Source: Nephrocerus scutellatus
Lineage: Eukaryota > Arthropoda > Insecta > Diptera > Pipunculidae
NCBI GenBank assembly: GCA_947095585.1
Contig: OX352762.1
Location: forward strand, 113,800,930-113,864,929
Direction: 5' to 3'
DNA: 64,000 bases
The translations under genes and the position numbers were made by a program. The notes under the pieces are model-generated. The model saw only the letters and a program-made list of their open reading frames with translations, was not told where the DNA came from and searched no databases. Of this stretch, positions 47,701-55,944 are shown in pieces (the stretch's first letter is position 1; every line of letters starts with the position of its first letter).

Positions 47701-50700
47701 AAATGCATGGTGGCGGCATCATAGTGTGGTCGTTGAACATTGGTGTAGAATCCAATTCCTCCCATTGCCCTCTTTATCCTTGAAGTATATTCAACGCAGT
47801 GTTTATTGCGTTATACCGCGGACTCGTTGGTAAAACTTCTGTGCCTGATGCAGTCCCCACTTGAGTTCACGAACGAGATTCTTCTCACAGCTTGCTTTCT
47901 GTCGTAGCAGTTAACAATTTTTCCATAATTTCTGAGCTCTTTAACACTTCTTGGGTGTGTCCACTTCTTTTCTCAGTCACAGGATCTACTCCCTTCAGTT
48001 GGAGAGCGTCATATCACTTAAACCTTAGTTGTTTTTTGGTCTTTTCGTTGCGGGCAGCCAGGTTGATTCTGATTCATAGATGCAGTCGTTCTCTGATACA
48101 ATCCATGCTCGAAACACCACACCAACAAGATAGTAGTCCGAGTTGACGTCGGCAGTTTCAGCTAAGATATTATATCGAAAAATAAAAAATAAACCCATTA
48201 CATTTTTAATGTAAATTCTCCAATATCCAAAAGTATACTGAATTCCGCTATAAATGCTGAAAAATAAAAACACATGCGAAACACTGCAATCCAACAACAA
48301 AACAACCCAAAACGTAAAGCAAAGCAGCGCTGCTAATAGCGCACCATCGCTCACAGAACACGGTCATTATAGTATGACATGATCTGATGCCGTTCTATGG
48401 GGAAAAAAATTGTACGGGAACCCCCTGACGCCGCGACCCGATCACTCCCAAATTATAGAAAGTGTTGTTGACTCATATTGTTTCATTCACGCTCCTATTG
48501 AACCTTAAGTAAACATACCAATACTCTTATACATCTCAAGTCCGTGGGAGCTCAATTGCTTACATGAACCTTTTAAGTTGGCTTTATTGAACTATAAATA
48601 CACCTGCCACAAAATAACCAAAGTGAATTAAGACAGGCAATTACATAACGTTTTCGTATAATGTAGATAGGAAACTCAGGGTGACCCCTTAAGCAGTGTA
48701 TAAGACCTTAATAATTAGCTACACTCCACGTTGTGTATTCTTAAGTAATAAATTTTGTTACCGTTACCATGATATTTGGATTAAGATAAAGATAAAGATA
48801 AAATTATATTACATTTTTGTTAAATGATATGACGAGTTGACTTTGCTGTTACCGCATTAAGCTATACGGGTTACTCTTAATCACGTTAACTATACTTTGA
48901 ATTATTCAAGACAGAGAGGGGCGTGCAATCGCACAAATTATAGCACGTCGGCCGCAGCAAAGAAAACAATAATCATTGAACGTCTTGTTTACTGTAAGCG
49001 GACAATGCGAGCCCCCGAGACATTTGGTCTTTGGAATTATTGTTTTGTTTATTTAACATTGAGCGTTTAATTGTCTGTCTCCTTTAACCTAACAACCATC
49101 AGCTACACCTACACCTACACGTACATGCAAGTATATAAATTCCTTATCAGCGTCTTCCTGGTGCTTTGTGCAGTATTTGGCATCATCTACTCGAGTACGC
49201 AATTGATTGCTTCTATTTGTTGTGAAATTAGGCATTGAAGCTTGTGCTTATCACGCCTTAATCCAAATAACGTGATACCAAAAACTGTAGCGATGCATTC
49301 CCGTTCAAGTGATGTCCGTCCCTTCTTCTTCTTCTTCGATTACTCTCTCTGACGTATTACATTCTACATTTACAGGAGGAAAACCAGTCTCAAAGCTCAA
49401 AATAGTAGTAGTAAGTTGTCTGGCTAACTAGAAAGGAAAGTTGGATCTTTTGCGTAAATTTACATTTATTCTTCCATAATGTTTAAGATTTTTTTCTCAA
49501 GAAAAAGTCTCCGGGTTTTAAGTGTGTAATACCAGCTGTTAGTTAGTTTGGTTAGTTTAGGTTGGTGTGCCTGTCGACAGGAAACCAACCCAATTACACC
49601 AATGATGGTCCATTGTGATGCTAGATGGTTCGAGAAGATTTCTCACCCTACACCAAGCCTAGCTGCATGCTTGCCCAGCACTTATGTGCAATCTTATCCG
49701 CAATGGCGCTCTTGAATTAGAGTGTTGGGTCTGACAACCCAACCGACCCTAGTCACCTGGCAGTAGGTGGTATAAAATGCAAAGATTGGTTCCCCGATAA
49801 GGGGCACCACGAATATCTTCTGTGGTGTGATGAGCCATCCAACCATTTTGATGAAGGGTAATCAATCCTAAATTGTTTAACTCTGCATGGAGCTACCAGG
49901 ATCCTGGTTCCCCCCCCCCTGCTGGTTCGCCAGCGGTCTGGGCATAGGATATGCAGGCCCAAACCCCATCGATGACTGAGATGTCTGGCCAAGGTCTCAG
50001 AGGCAGCAAGCTACAGGCTATGGCTGAGGATTCACTTATTAGTGAGCCATCATCGGAGGGCAACCCATTGACTGAGTCATTGGCCCGAAGCCAATGAGTT
50101 TGAATCTGATGGAGCTCTTCTTAAGGGAGGAAAGGTGGTTGGTCGAGTACCTAGTACTATCACTGCTTTGGATGATCACGTTTCAACTGGTCTGACAGAC
50201 AGTACAGGAAATCGAAAGACAGCAACTCCCTCTACTACTAAACAAGTGTCCAATGGCGTCTCTTCACCAAAAACTAGTAATACTGTAACTCGGAAAATCT
50301 CTGAGGTACGGGAGAGAATCTGTTAAATGGATGACACAAAACTGGGCACTATAAAGCATGTGCCAAAGTCAAAAAGCCGATGGGGAAAGAAGAAGAGGCG
50401 TGAAAGATTGGCTGAAATGAAAATGGATTCCATTCTATTAATAATAATAATATTTGGCGCGACAGACCATTGCGGTCCAAGGCCTAACTTCTCGCGACCA
50501 TTTGTGCTGCACATGCTAATTTTTGGACACAAATGGAAGGGACCTACAATTAAAGGCCGGATCCGAGCGGCTAATTGAATAGCTTTCCGTGACAAGGTAT
50601 TAATTACACTCGGAACGTTTGTCACCCATTCGCGAGAGGTGGGACACCGTGAAAAATACTTTTGGTGTTGCTGGGATTCGAACCTGAACGTCCTGCGCAG

Positions 50701-53700
50701 CAGCCATGTGCATTACCACTGAGCCACGGCGCCCACAATTTCATTCTAACTATTACAGACCTCTAATTCAATTACCACCGGCGGCAAACGACCTGGTGAG
50801 GAGTCATCGGATCTGGGGAACTTGTCAAATACCCAACTCGCCAATGAGAAGAAGAGGAAGAGTAAGAAAAGAAAAATCCAATCCAATTCTGACTTGACTT
50901 TGGAATCTACACACAGCACTGAACACAGGACCTGCACCAGAGATGGACTGCTGGGAACAGTTGTTCAAAGGCTTTAAAACTCGCTGAGGTAGACAAGTCG
51001 AGACAGAGGCGCAGCTATTCTGATATATCGGCCAAAGTATTGACAGCTGTTATATCAGCAAGGAAGGATGAATGTCCATATGTCCATAAAACAACTTGAA
51101 TTTTTCCAAGAACTTTGGAAATTTGTGGTGGAAAGAGATTCGACGACGTTCGACGGAATGAGCCTGGATCAAGGCCCCATCAAAGTGCAAAGTTCCAATA
51201 AAAGCTCCTTCGAATGGCTTTCATCAAAGCAGGGAGCATTACCAGCCTTTGAAGGCAATACCTTCTTCGTCAGCAGAGGGAAACGTCAAAAGCTGGTAAA
51301 GGCGACAATTCGCTTGCCTGTAAAACTCCGGAAGCCTGCGGAAATTGTCGCAAGACTCCGAGCCCAAAATCAGGTTCTTGACACTAACAAATGGCGAATT
51401 TACTCAAAGAAAGAGTGTGGAGATGATGCACCTCTGCTCTTTGTGGAGGTGGATGAGCCATCTGTCAAAATTCTGGATGAAAGGTTTGGATTGCGTCTTT
51501 ACTACTTTCTTGGTCGTGCCTCAGTGCTCATCAACGGAAGTGGCGGGGATAAAGATATCATAAGACATAAGACAAAAGTAAAGAAGGCTAAGCTCTAGTC
51601 CTATAGGAACTTCTGCTTTGAAATAAATGAGCTAAGAGAAACAGCAATACTCTGCAAAATCTGTCAGAAAACACAACAGAGCCAAACTCAACTCACTCAG
51701 GAAATCTGATGGCACTTTCAGTAACTCTATGCAGGAGGTCAATGACATTTTGCTCCAAACTCACTTCCCAGCAAGCAGAGTGCTAAGTGACACTAACAGT
51801 GTCAACTTTGCTCCATAAGATCCTAATTGTTACAGAAGTGCTACTGTTGCTTTGCGAACTCTTTCTCGTATATGATGTTTCCAGCTTAGCTTTCAGTCTA
51901 GTATGTGACCCAGATATTTGGCTTTATCAGAGAAGAATATACTTGTGTCCTTTATAGAGGTATAGAGAAAAGGACAAGTTCTGTTTTGTGGTTGTTTACT
52001 CCCAAACCACAACGATCTGCCCATCTAGTTAGCTTGTTAAGAGCATTCTGTAGGGTATTCAGGTGTTTTCTTGAAACGACATCCGCATAGGCGATCACTC
52101 GGCAGTGCACTTAAAAATATTGCAGTATTTTAAAAAAAAGCAATTCATTTATGTGTTGTGGAAAGGAGCCGGGGTAATTTTCATTTTATGTCCTATATCC
52201 CCTTGTGGGTCCTAGGGCCTCTACTACGTCTACGCGCCATAGCGTGCGGTTCTTGCCAAAGAGCTTCAGCTCTCTCCAACTCTTCCCAATTGCCGTGACT
52301 CCTCCTCAACTGTTCTGCGCCATGTATTTCTCGGACGACCCGTTCTTCTACCATCCTGAGATAACGGATTCCATTGCATTGCGTAGTTTGCTATGGAACT
52401 GTCGCCTTTTCAGAGAGTGTATGACCAATCCACTGCCACCTCCGTCGTTGGATGGTTGTGCCTATTGGTTCCTGACCCGTTCTCTGGTAAAGATGTTCGT
52501 TAGAGATACGGTTAGGCCAGAAAACCCTTAAGATTTTTCCTAATCACCTATTTACGAACGTTTGTAATCTTGTAAGAGTTCAAGAGTAGATAAAGCTACG
52601 CGAAGCACATCTCTAATCACCAACAAAAAAAGTATCGGCGAGAGAATGCAACCTTGTCGTACCCCACTTCAAACCAAGCTTTGAGCCGTCCGTAGTTTCC
52701 CGATCAATCGAAATGCAGATCCCCCACCGGGTTAATTACACCCATTCAAATAAAATTAAAACCATTTATCATTTTACCAATATTTCAATGTTTCATTACT
52801 TCAATATTTCAATATATCAATATATCAATATTTTAAGATTTTTAACAGGAACTTTTTATCTTTTCTTTGCTCCGTTTTGTAGAACCTGAAGAAACACCAT
52901 TAAGTTTAGCCGATGAGATTCGACAAGCTGCTGAAGCTGCCCAAAATGAAAATGGTTTCATTTATGAGCCGACCTCAGGCTTGTATTACGACCAAAAGAC
53001 CGGCTACTACTACAATGCGGTAAAATCGGTCAAACGGTATCCACTCTCTAGTTTATTTTGCTAATATGTTTTTATTTCGCAGGAGTATGGCCTCTATTAC
53101 GACGGAAACAATGGCTGTTACTACAAATACAATCAGGAAAAGAATGAATTCGAATTTCATTCGCAAGTTGAGGTGACAAATGGAGATACGGCGGATAAAG
53201 TCAGTGGGAAACTTATAGTATAGTGGGAGTGTTTTTCCACCACATATTTATTGCATTCTTTTTTGTTTCTATTTTAACGTTGCAGGTGCACGACAATCAC
53301 ATATTTGACAATTACGTAATTAATAAACTTTTAGATAAATTCTCTGATCTGAAAATTGATCAGATGCGCAATAATGCATTAGGTAAGAATTGTGGCCAGA
53401 ATTTGCGATGAAAACGCGGATTTCTTTTTAACGTTACAGAACATGGATGATGCCAATGGAGATTTGGAAGAATGGGGAGTGGGTGTGCAACAGCGGCGCA
53501 AGACGAAATTAAAATCACCGCGCGAGAAAGTCAAGAAAGTCTCTTCATCGTCGTCAGCGTTAAGGAAGGAGAAACGTAAATCGACAAAGAGGAAACATTC
53601 GCACCTGAAATCGCTGGAAAACTCGAATGAGTCTGGAAGTGAGAATGATAACACTGACCGGGATAAAGAAGATGGTGAACTTCCATCCTCTTCAACTTCA

Positions 53701-55017
53701 AATTCAAGTGATGGCGAAGATGCAATGACCCTATCGACTGATCACTATCAAGGTAAAAACGAGAACGTTAGAAAGAAATTCGCGTTTTATGGATTTTTTG
53801 TTTGTTTTTTTTTACCTACCTGTCATACTGTACGTTGGCTTCCAACAGACATTGCCAAACAGTATCCACCATCAATGCGAATCATTGTCCAAGAAACAAA
53901 TTTGGATAAACTTCAAGTTGGCACACTTCGACTGATTACATTTAAAGGAGGTACCTTGGGTCGGGAGGGATCGCACGATGTTGTTATTCCTGATGTTAAT
54001 GTATCCAAAGTAAGTCCACTGATGCACAGCTGCTTATGCATAGAGTTGTAAAATGTTCCATTTTAGTATCATTTAAAATTTACATACGACACTGAGGAAG
54101 CCACCTACAAATGTATCGATTTGGGATCGCGAAATGGGACAATTCTAAATGGAACACGCATGTCGAACGCCTTGCAGGAGAGTGAACCGCTCAATCTGGT
54201 TCACGGCAGTGTAATTCAAGTTTCACAAACGAAACTTCTCTGTCACATTCACTCGGGTAATAGTACCTGTGGGCAATGCGAACCCGGTTTGCTAATGGAA
54301 CCAACACCAACATCTGTGGTGGTAAACTGTCCTTCTGTAGCGCTAACTCACAAGGAACAACTAAAGAAACTTCAGAAGAAATACGGCTTGGAAAATGAGA
54401 GTGAGTGGTAATCATACGAAACAATTAATGGAATTTTCAGTAATCGTTTTGTTTTATTTCGATTTACAGGATTTATTGAAGGCAAACAACTTGCCAGCGG
54501 TTACAATGATCGGGCGGCCACTCGTCGAATTAAAGTGGGCAGTTCAACGGCTACAGAAAAAACACAGACTTCCTCAGTTAATACGTAAGTAGAAATGAAC
54601 AGGGTATACTGACTTTGCCAATAAAAAACAAATTGTTGTTGTCCTGACCTCCAAAACAGAGAAATATCGAGTGAAAATAAAGGTTTCAAAATGTTGGCCA
54701 AACTAGGCTGGAATAAGGGCGAAGCTTTGGGGAAAACCAACTCATCTGGTCTATTAGAACCGGTAAAGTCTATTTGCAATTATGTACATTAAACATTACA
54801 TTAAATTATCTACCCCCTTGTTTAGATTAACATAAGTTCAAACGAGGGGAAAAAAGGTCTTGGATGTGACGATCAGGGGCTAGTTACGACTGCAGCTCTA
54901 ACAAAAGTTCAAAAGCACAAAATCAAGATTTGGAAGAAAACACAAGACAGATATAGCAAAAGTGTGCAACCCGACGATATCTTTAATGGCATCGACGATG
55001 ACGGCTTACCACTTTGA
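35290..55017 (+). CDS. AGGF1-like protein (OCRE, FHA and G-patch domains)
   Basis: Homologue of angiogenic factor with G-patch and FHA domains 1. In flies the counterpart is, from memory, CG8079. Exons: 35290-35535, 35602-35713, 52883-53019, 53083-53199, 53286-53382 (end uncertain), 53440 or 53471-53752, 53849-54009, 54067-54400, 54470-54584, 54660-54762, 54826-55017. The product is about 640 residues (human about 714). Order seen: Lys-rich N-terminus with a short coiled coil, an OCRE aromatic repeat (FIYEPTSGLYYDQKTGYYYN then EYGLYYDGNNGCYYKYN), a Ser/Lys-rich linker, an FHA domain (GGTLGREGSHDVVIPD and LGSRNGTILNG) and a G-patch (KGFKMLAKLGWNKGEALGK...KGLGCDD). Intron 2 is 17.2 kb and contains a hexokinase gene on the other strand. 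One splice junction (exon 5/6) does not close in phase. Molecular role in insects is unknown to me; OCRE and G-patch suggest RNA-processing contacts. Confidence 0.93.
35900..37100. other. AGGF1 intron 2, unassigned; C-rich block and hairpin
   Basis: Contains a strongly strand-biased CCA/CAC-rich stretch (36090-36305) and an inverted repeat CGAACAGACATACG (36342) with CGTGTATGTCTGTTCG (36394). Otherwise AT-rich and unrecognised. Confidence 0.5.
37106..37740 (-). mobile_element. LINE group A 3' fragment, copy at 37 kb
   Basis: Tail CCAAATATAATGATGATGATG at 37126-37106 (minus strand), then a frame with [20 protein letters not shown] and QKLDYADDIDIVSRNP (intact YADD), matching the 19.7 kb copy. 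An internal part before the RT is partly lost. Confidence 0.75.
37741..38875. other. AGGF1 intron 2, AT-rich, nothing recognised
   Basis: Includes long A and T runs near 38620-38640 and ATTTTAACG-like motifs, without coding or clear repeat structure. Confidence 0.4.
38883..39058 (+). repeat. Two ~90 bp tandem units within a Tc1/mariner-related remnant
   Basis: Units share GAGTCCAAAA.AGCC.TTCTT, TATTCCGCTTGTGACGTGTG and GCGTGTGATGGTTGGAAAT.CCGCC. A related GTCACGTGTGGTGCGT tract occurs at about 60961, beside an ACACCCTTTAT end. Confidence 0.65.
39170..39270 (+). repeat. Dispersed repeat shared with 56840-56950
   Basis: The tract CGAATAATAAAGGACTATCGATGTATACATAAAAGTTTGTACCC.AAAAAC parallels GCGATAATAAAGAGG...CTATGTATACATAAAATCTTGTACCCGAAAAAC at 56860. 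Probably a transposon end. Confidence 0.55.
39992..40467. mobile_element. MITE-like element with 16 bp perfect inverted ends
   Basis: AATTTTGTTCAATGAG at 39992-40007 is the exact reverse complement of CTCATTGAACAAAATT at 40452-40467. The inside contains further half-copies of the motif (CTCATTGAACACG, GATTGAACACAA) and repeated GAACAG words, and no ORF of note. Confidence 0.65.
40816..40826 (-). terminator. Hexokinase polyadenylation signals
   Basis: Overlapping AATAAA hexamers on the minus strand (plus-strand TTTATTTATT) lie about 110 nt past the hexokinase TAA at 40933. Between them is a short (AATTAAC)n-like repeat at 40870-40916. Confidence 0.5.
40933..42333 (-). CDS. Hex-C: Hexokinase (single exon, nested in AGGF1-like intron 2)
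   Basis: ATP-dependent hexose phosphorylation, the first step of glycolysis, cytosolic. The intact 466-codon single exon encodes one hexokinase unit, the usual insect size. Motifs: LALDLGGTNFRVLL (phosphate-1, residues 69-82), FTFSFP (138-143), LVRWTKGF (154-161), ILNDATGTLMS with the catalytic Asp at 195, IGVIIGTGCNACY (212-224), INTEWGAFGDSG (247-258), VGVDGSVYRYHP (401-412) and SEDGSGRGAALVAAV (437-451). The ATG at 42333 is the only sensible start (MERDSNERM). It lies antisense inside the 17.2 kb intron of the AGGF1-like gene. NDATG instead of the common NDTVG is a mild departure beside the catalytic Asp. The symbol Hex-C rests on the expected proximity to the AGGF1 homologue in flies and is less certain than the enzyme call. 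Confidence 0.95.
   Translation of the reverse strand: MERDSNERMLKRFMEDFTLSECEMEMAYKRFVNEIHRGLARETHDEADTKCYVTYVQDLPTGREVGKYLALDLGGTNFRVLLVNLMGHNDAHIESKIYAIPQNIMRGPGTQLFDHIAECLAKFMKDNHVGAEHLPLGFTFSFPLVQLGLTKGLLVRWTKGFQCSGVENEDVVHLLKEAIARRGDVEIDVMGILNDATGTLMSCAHRNQHCKIGVIIGTGCNACYVERVENVDLLEDAFKIGRSHILINTEWGAFGDSGSLEFLRTDYDRIVDEQSMNAGVQLFEKMISGMYLGELVRLVVLRAIDVNLIFINEKNKNALVKRLSVAGCFETRFISEIESDKFLEFSNSRQILNSFGIVQPTVEDCQKLKFICECISRRAANLVAIGLAGLINKMDEPDVTVGVDGSVYRYHPKFCSYMMDGMKRLVKPGIRFDLMLSEDGSGRGAALVAAVASKSTERNGIRKCRA
42373..42404 (-). promoter_or_regulatory. Candidate hexokinase core promoter (TATA-like plus initiator)
   Basis: On the minus strand a GATAAATT box at about 42404-42397 is followed 30 nt later by TTCAGATC, a reasonable insect initiator with A(+1) at 42373, giving a 39-nt 5' leader to the hexokinase ATG. 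Spacing is right for TATA/Inr, but both boxes are imperfect and no transcript evidence is available. Confidence 0.35.
42410..43285. other. Hexokinase upstream region
   Basis: GC-rich patch with (CGG)n at 42680-42692 and a perfect palindrome TTGCGCGCGCAA at 42708-42719, then AT-rich DNA. Possible regulatory sequence; no specific site could be assigned. Confidence 0.35.
43286..43990 (+). mobile_element. Mariner element with internal deletion of the catalytic core
   Basis: Starts at a TIR-like GAGGGTGGGTTAATAAGTCCCTGAAC, then a mariner N-terminal transposase (DAERSGRPIEVTTPEMVDKI, KHLDMKKLSANWVPRLLTID), and jumps at ~43810 from LFQKNSPELF straight to the C-terminal KKWLVGKRFGSNEEVVAET and IKKLEKRWMKCVELS. 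The DD34D region between is missing. Confidence 0.85.
43995..44510 (+). repeat. Dispersed ~300 bp repeat, copy 2, with partial tandem duplication
   Basis: 44211-44508 matches 1862-2165. Its left part is duplicated: AAAACCCTGTCAGCACATC...GCAAGCTATCCCGAG (43997-44066) and AAAACTCTGGCAGCACATC...GCAAGCTATCCGAG (44152-44223). Confidence 0.65.
44579..45677. mobile_element. TIR-satellite element, complete copy
   Basis: About 1.1 kb. The termini are ~100 bp imperfect inverted repeats: TTTTTAAATTCTCTATATTAAC, a GGCTGGCTGGCTG block and TCTTGTGATCAATTTTTAA at the left, with their reverse complements at 45593-45675. Between them lie a unique block with CAGCGCTGCTTGCTTTACG and GGGTTGTTTTGTTGTTGG (44768-44866) and four degenerate tandem units of ~98-121 bp beginning GTGTTGTCCATCG at 45196, 45317, 45415 and a diverged 45527. 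Flanks share AGGGA, a possible 5 bp target duplication. No transposase. Confidence 0.75.
45196..45560 (+). repeat. Internal ~115 bp tandem repeat of the TIR-satellite element
   Basis: Unit: GTGTTGTCCATCG.A.A, CACATG, AATTTGAAGAAAATCGGGT, AATTT.TATGGG, a CTGACC.CGGGGCC block, then AATTTTTA..A. The second unit lacks the TTGAAGAAAATCGGG part. Confidence 0.75.
45690..46985. other. AGGF1 intron 2, mostly unrecognised
   Basis: Short frames (for example 45744-45998) without family resemblance. At 46918-46955 a CCTCCCATACGATTTTTTTTT tract resembles one satellite unit of the TIR element. Confidence 0.35.
47001..48185 (-). mobile_element. LINE group A copy at 47 kb
   Basis: Tail CCAAATATGATGATGATA at 47018-47001. 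The frame 47613-47206 reads QSLNYLGSTVIADNSMEPEI, then YKTMVIPALTYISE and RRTVGP, IKLGRLRWSGHL (RLRW.GH ending typical of this LINE type). The endonuclease end NSDYYLVGVVFRAW lies at about 48155, with most of the RT deleted between. Confidence 0.8.
48243..48470 (-). mobile_element. TIR-satellite element fragment, inverted
   Basis: The reverse complement matches 44676-44870 across the GAGTGATCGGG...CGGGGTC unit, CATCAGAT...CATACTATAA and the CAGCGCTGCTT...GGGTTGTTTTGTTGTTGG block. No terminus is present. Confidence 0.75.
48475..49550. other. AGGF1 intron 2, unassigned
   Basis: Contains (GATAAA)4 at 48784-48807 and CTACACCTACACCTACAC at 49102-49120. Nothing else recognised. Confidence 0.45.
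49551..49640 (+). repeat. GGTGGCTGTC-type repeat end, copy 1
   Basis: GTTTAGGTTGGTGTGCCTGTC...CCCAATTACACCAATGATGGTCCATTGTGATGC parallels copies at 62163-62240 and (reverse complement) 55378-55478. Probably one terminus of a retroelement family. Confidence 0.55.
49980..51600 (+). mobile_element. LINE group B ORF1, interrupted by a SINE
   Basis: A Ser/Thr- and Lys-rich N-terminal part (MVGRVPSTITALDDHVSTGL at 50135; KKRRERLAEMKMDSI near 50390) continues after the SINE with GGKRPGEESSDLGNLSNTQL. A C-terminal frame at 51068-51598 holds ERDSTTFDGMSLDQGPIKVQ, then RKPAEIVARLRAQNQVLDT and VEVDEPSVKILDERFGLRLY, a DUF4780-type ORF1 domain like that at 6.8 kb. A frameshift near 51070 separates the halves. 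Confidence 0.65.
50441..50736 (-). mobile_element. tRNA-derived SINE, copy 3 (full length, with target duplication)
   Basis: Minus strand: GTGGGCGCCGTGGCTCAGTG (A box), AGGTTCGAATCCCAGC (perfect B box), body, and tail CGCGCCAAATATTATTATTATTAAT. Flanks ATTCCATTCTA (left) and ATTTCATTCTA (right) look like a one-mismatch target duplication. It sits in a LINE ORF1. Confidence 0.92.
51830..52115 (-). mobile_element. LINE RT fragment, minus strand
   Basis: The reverse frame reads CRVIAYADVVSRKHLNTLQN then ALNKLTRWADRCGLGVNNHK and TELVLFS: the segment around YADD and the W....GL.VN..KTE.V.F motif of RNase H-type LINEs, here with one catalytic Asp region damaged. Confidence 0.65.
52200..52725 (-). 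mobile_element. RTE-like LINE fragment, minus strand
   Basis: GVRQGCILSPILFLLVIRDV (52670-52611) is RT motif 4. Leftward, SGLVIHS...AMESV and GKSWRELKLFGKNRTLWR (about 52300-52235) is the (G)W..L..LA.NR..WR C-terminal motif. The RT centre between is lost. It directly precedes AGGF1 exon 3. Confidence 0.7.
52883..55017 (+). CDS. AGGF1-like exons 3-11 (OCRE, FHA, G-patch)
   Basis: Nine exons in 2.1 kb. Exons 3-4 carry the OCRE repeat. Exon 6 carries a basic, Ser-rich linker (SSSSSALRKEKRKSTKRKHS). Exons 7-8 carry the FHA domain, with the GR..SHD and SRNGT core that binds phosphothreonine in other FHA proteins. Exons 10-11 carry the G-patch and end DDDGLPL with TGA at 55015-55017. Donors and acceptors are canonical apart from two weak points: exon 4 leaves through GTCAGT, and exon 5 (ends ...NNALG, one spare base) does not match the phase of the open frame in exon 6. 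A possible polyadenylation signal ATTAAA is at 55150. Confidence 0.88.
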
Positions 55018-55149
55018 CGACTCAATCGATGATAGTTGTTAAACTTAATGTTTGTTAGCACTTAATTTAACACTATTACCAGCCTATTTATGTTACATGA
55101 TCATTGTTCTACCATTTGAGAAAATTGTCATAATTGAATGAATTACGAA

Positions 55150-55155
55150 ATTAAA
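55150..55155 (+). terminator. Candidate AGGF1-like polyadenylation signal
   Basis: An ATTAAA hexamer 133 nt after the stop codon is the first recognisable signal; AT-rich sequence follows. Weak evidence. Confidence 0.3.
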
Positions 55156-55377
55156 TATGTATTTTACTTTAAATTTTACATTATTTTTTTTAATAGTTGA
55201 GCTACCGGCGTTGCAATATATCGATTCAACGCCAATATCATGTGTTTTAGATGATTTTTTACATATTATCCCCTTCTCACCACCCCTTTCTTCTACAACG
55301 ACACTAATGATCTCATCAACATTGACATTGGTAGTCTCCTACGCTTCATACGAAGCTCTAAATGGTTTATCGAGTAG

Positions 55378-55478
55378 GTGGAGGGAATTTTTTCTGATCC
55401 GTTTGGTATCACAATGCACCATGTCTAAGTGTAACGGTTTAACTGACAGCCACCTCAACCTAACCTAACATAACCTTA
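55378..55478 (-). repeat. GGTGGCTGTC-type repeat end, copy 2
   Basis: Reverse complement GTTAGGTTAGGTTGAGGTGG, CTGTCAGTTAAACC, ACACTTAGACATGGTGCATTGTGAT: same family as 62163 and 49551. Confidence 0.6.
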
Positions 55479-55489
55479 CCTATTTCATG

Positions 55490-55770
55490 AGCTGAAAATC
55501 AGCGTTTCCATTTTCTTGGAAAGAATAGAAGGAATACGAAGAAGAAGACGACGACTCGCCCTTTTTGGGTATAGGTTGGACAAAGGATGTTTTTCCACTT
55601 CTCGGGAAGATTCCAGAAGAATAGCGTAGTAGCGCAATGGTAATGCCAGCTCGGAAGAACACCTTTTCAGAACTAATGGGGAAATACCATCTGGCCCAGC
55701 GCTGCATACTTTCTCATACGAATTGAATGCCTTGCCTTGCCTATGCTCGCGCGTAGTGCTTCGCATGTGT
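55490..55770 (-). mobile_element. LINE group C RT fragment
   Basis: The minus-strand frame holds SAGPDGISPLVLKRCSSELA, then LRYYAILLESSREVEKHPLS and NLYPKRAS: the (S/A)GPDGI.P.VLK motif of CR1/Jockey-like RT, as at 23.4 and 58.8 kb. Confidence 0.75.
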
Positions 55771-55885
55771 TTTTTTTTCAGTGTTTATAGTGGAAGTGTC
55801 GTTTGGTGGCGATAGCACGCTTCGCCTTAAGTAACAAGATGTCACAGCATTCTGTCACTTGGTTATTAAAGAGTTTACATACAAA
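55748..55885 (+). mobile_element. TIR-satellite element fragment
   Basis: GCTTCGCATGTGTTTTTTTTTCAGTGTTTATAGTGGAA and GTTATTAAAGAGTTTA.A.A parallel 44822-44895 of the complete copy. Satellite units and termini are absent. Confidence 0.5.
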
Positions 55886-55944
55886 TTTTTAATTTTGCTA
55901 TGTAGGTTGTTGTTATTATGATACCTACTTGGTATCGCAACCAA

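Noticed and set aside
50441..50736. tRNA gene suggested by A and B boxes
   Set aside because: No cloverleaf with acceptor stem pairing; repeated with a long body and (ATT)n tail, so it is a SINE.
53392..54051. Apparent 219-codon gene starting MARICDEN
   Set aside because: It is AGGF1-like exon 6 with intron on both sides read through; not an independent start.
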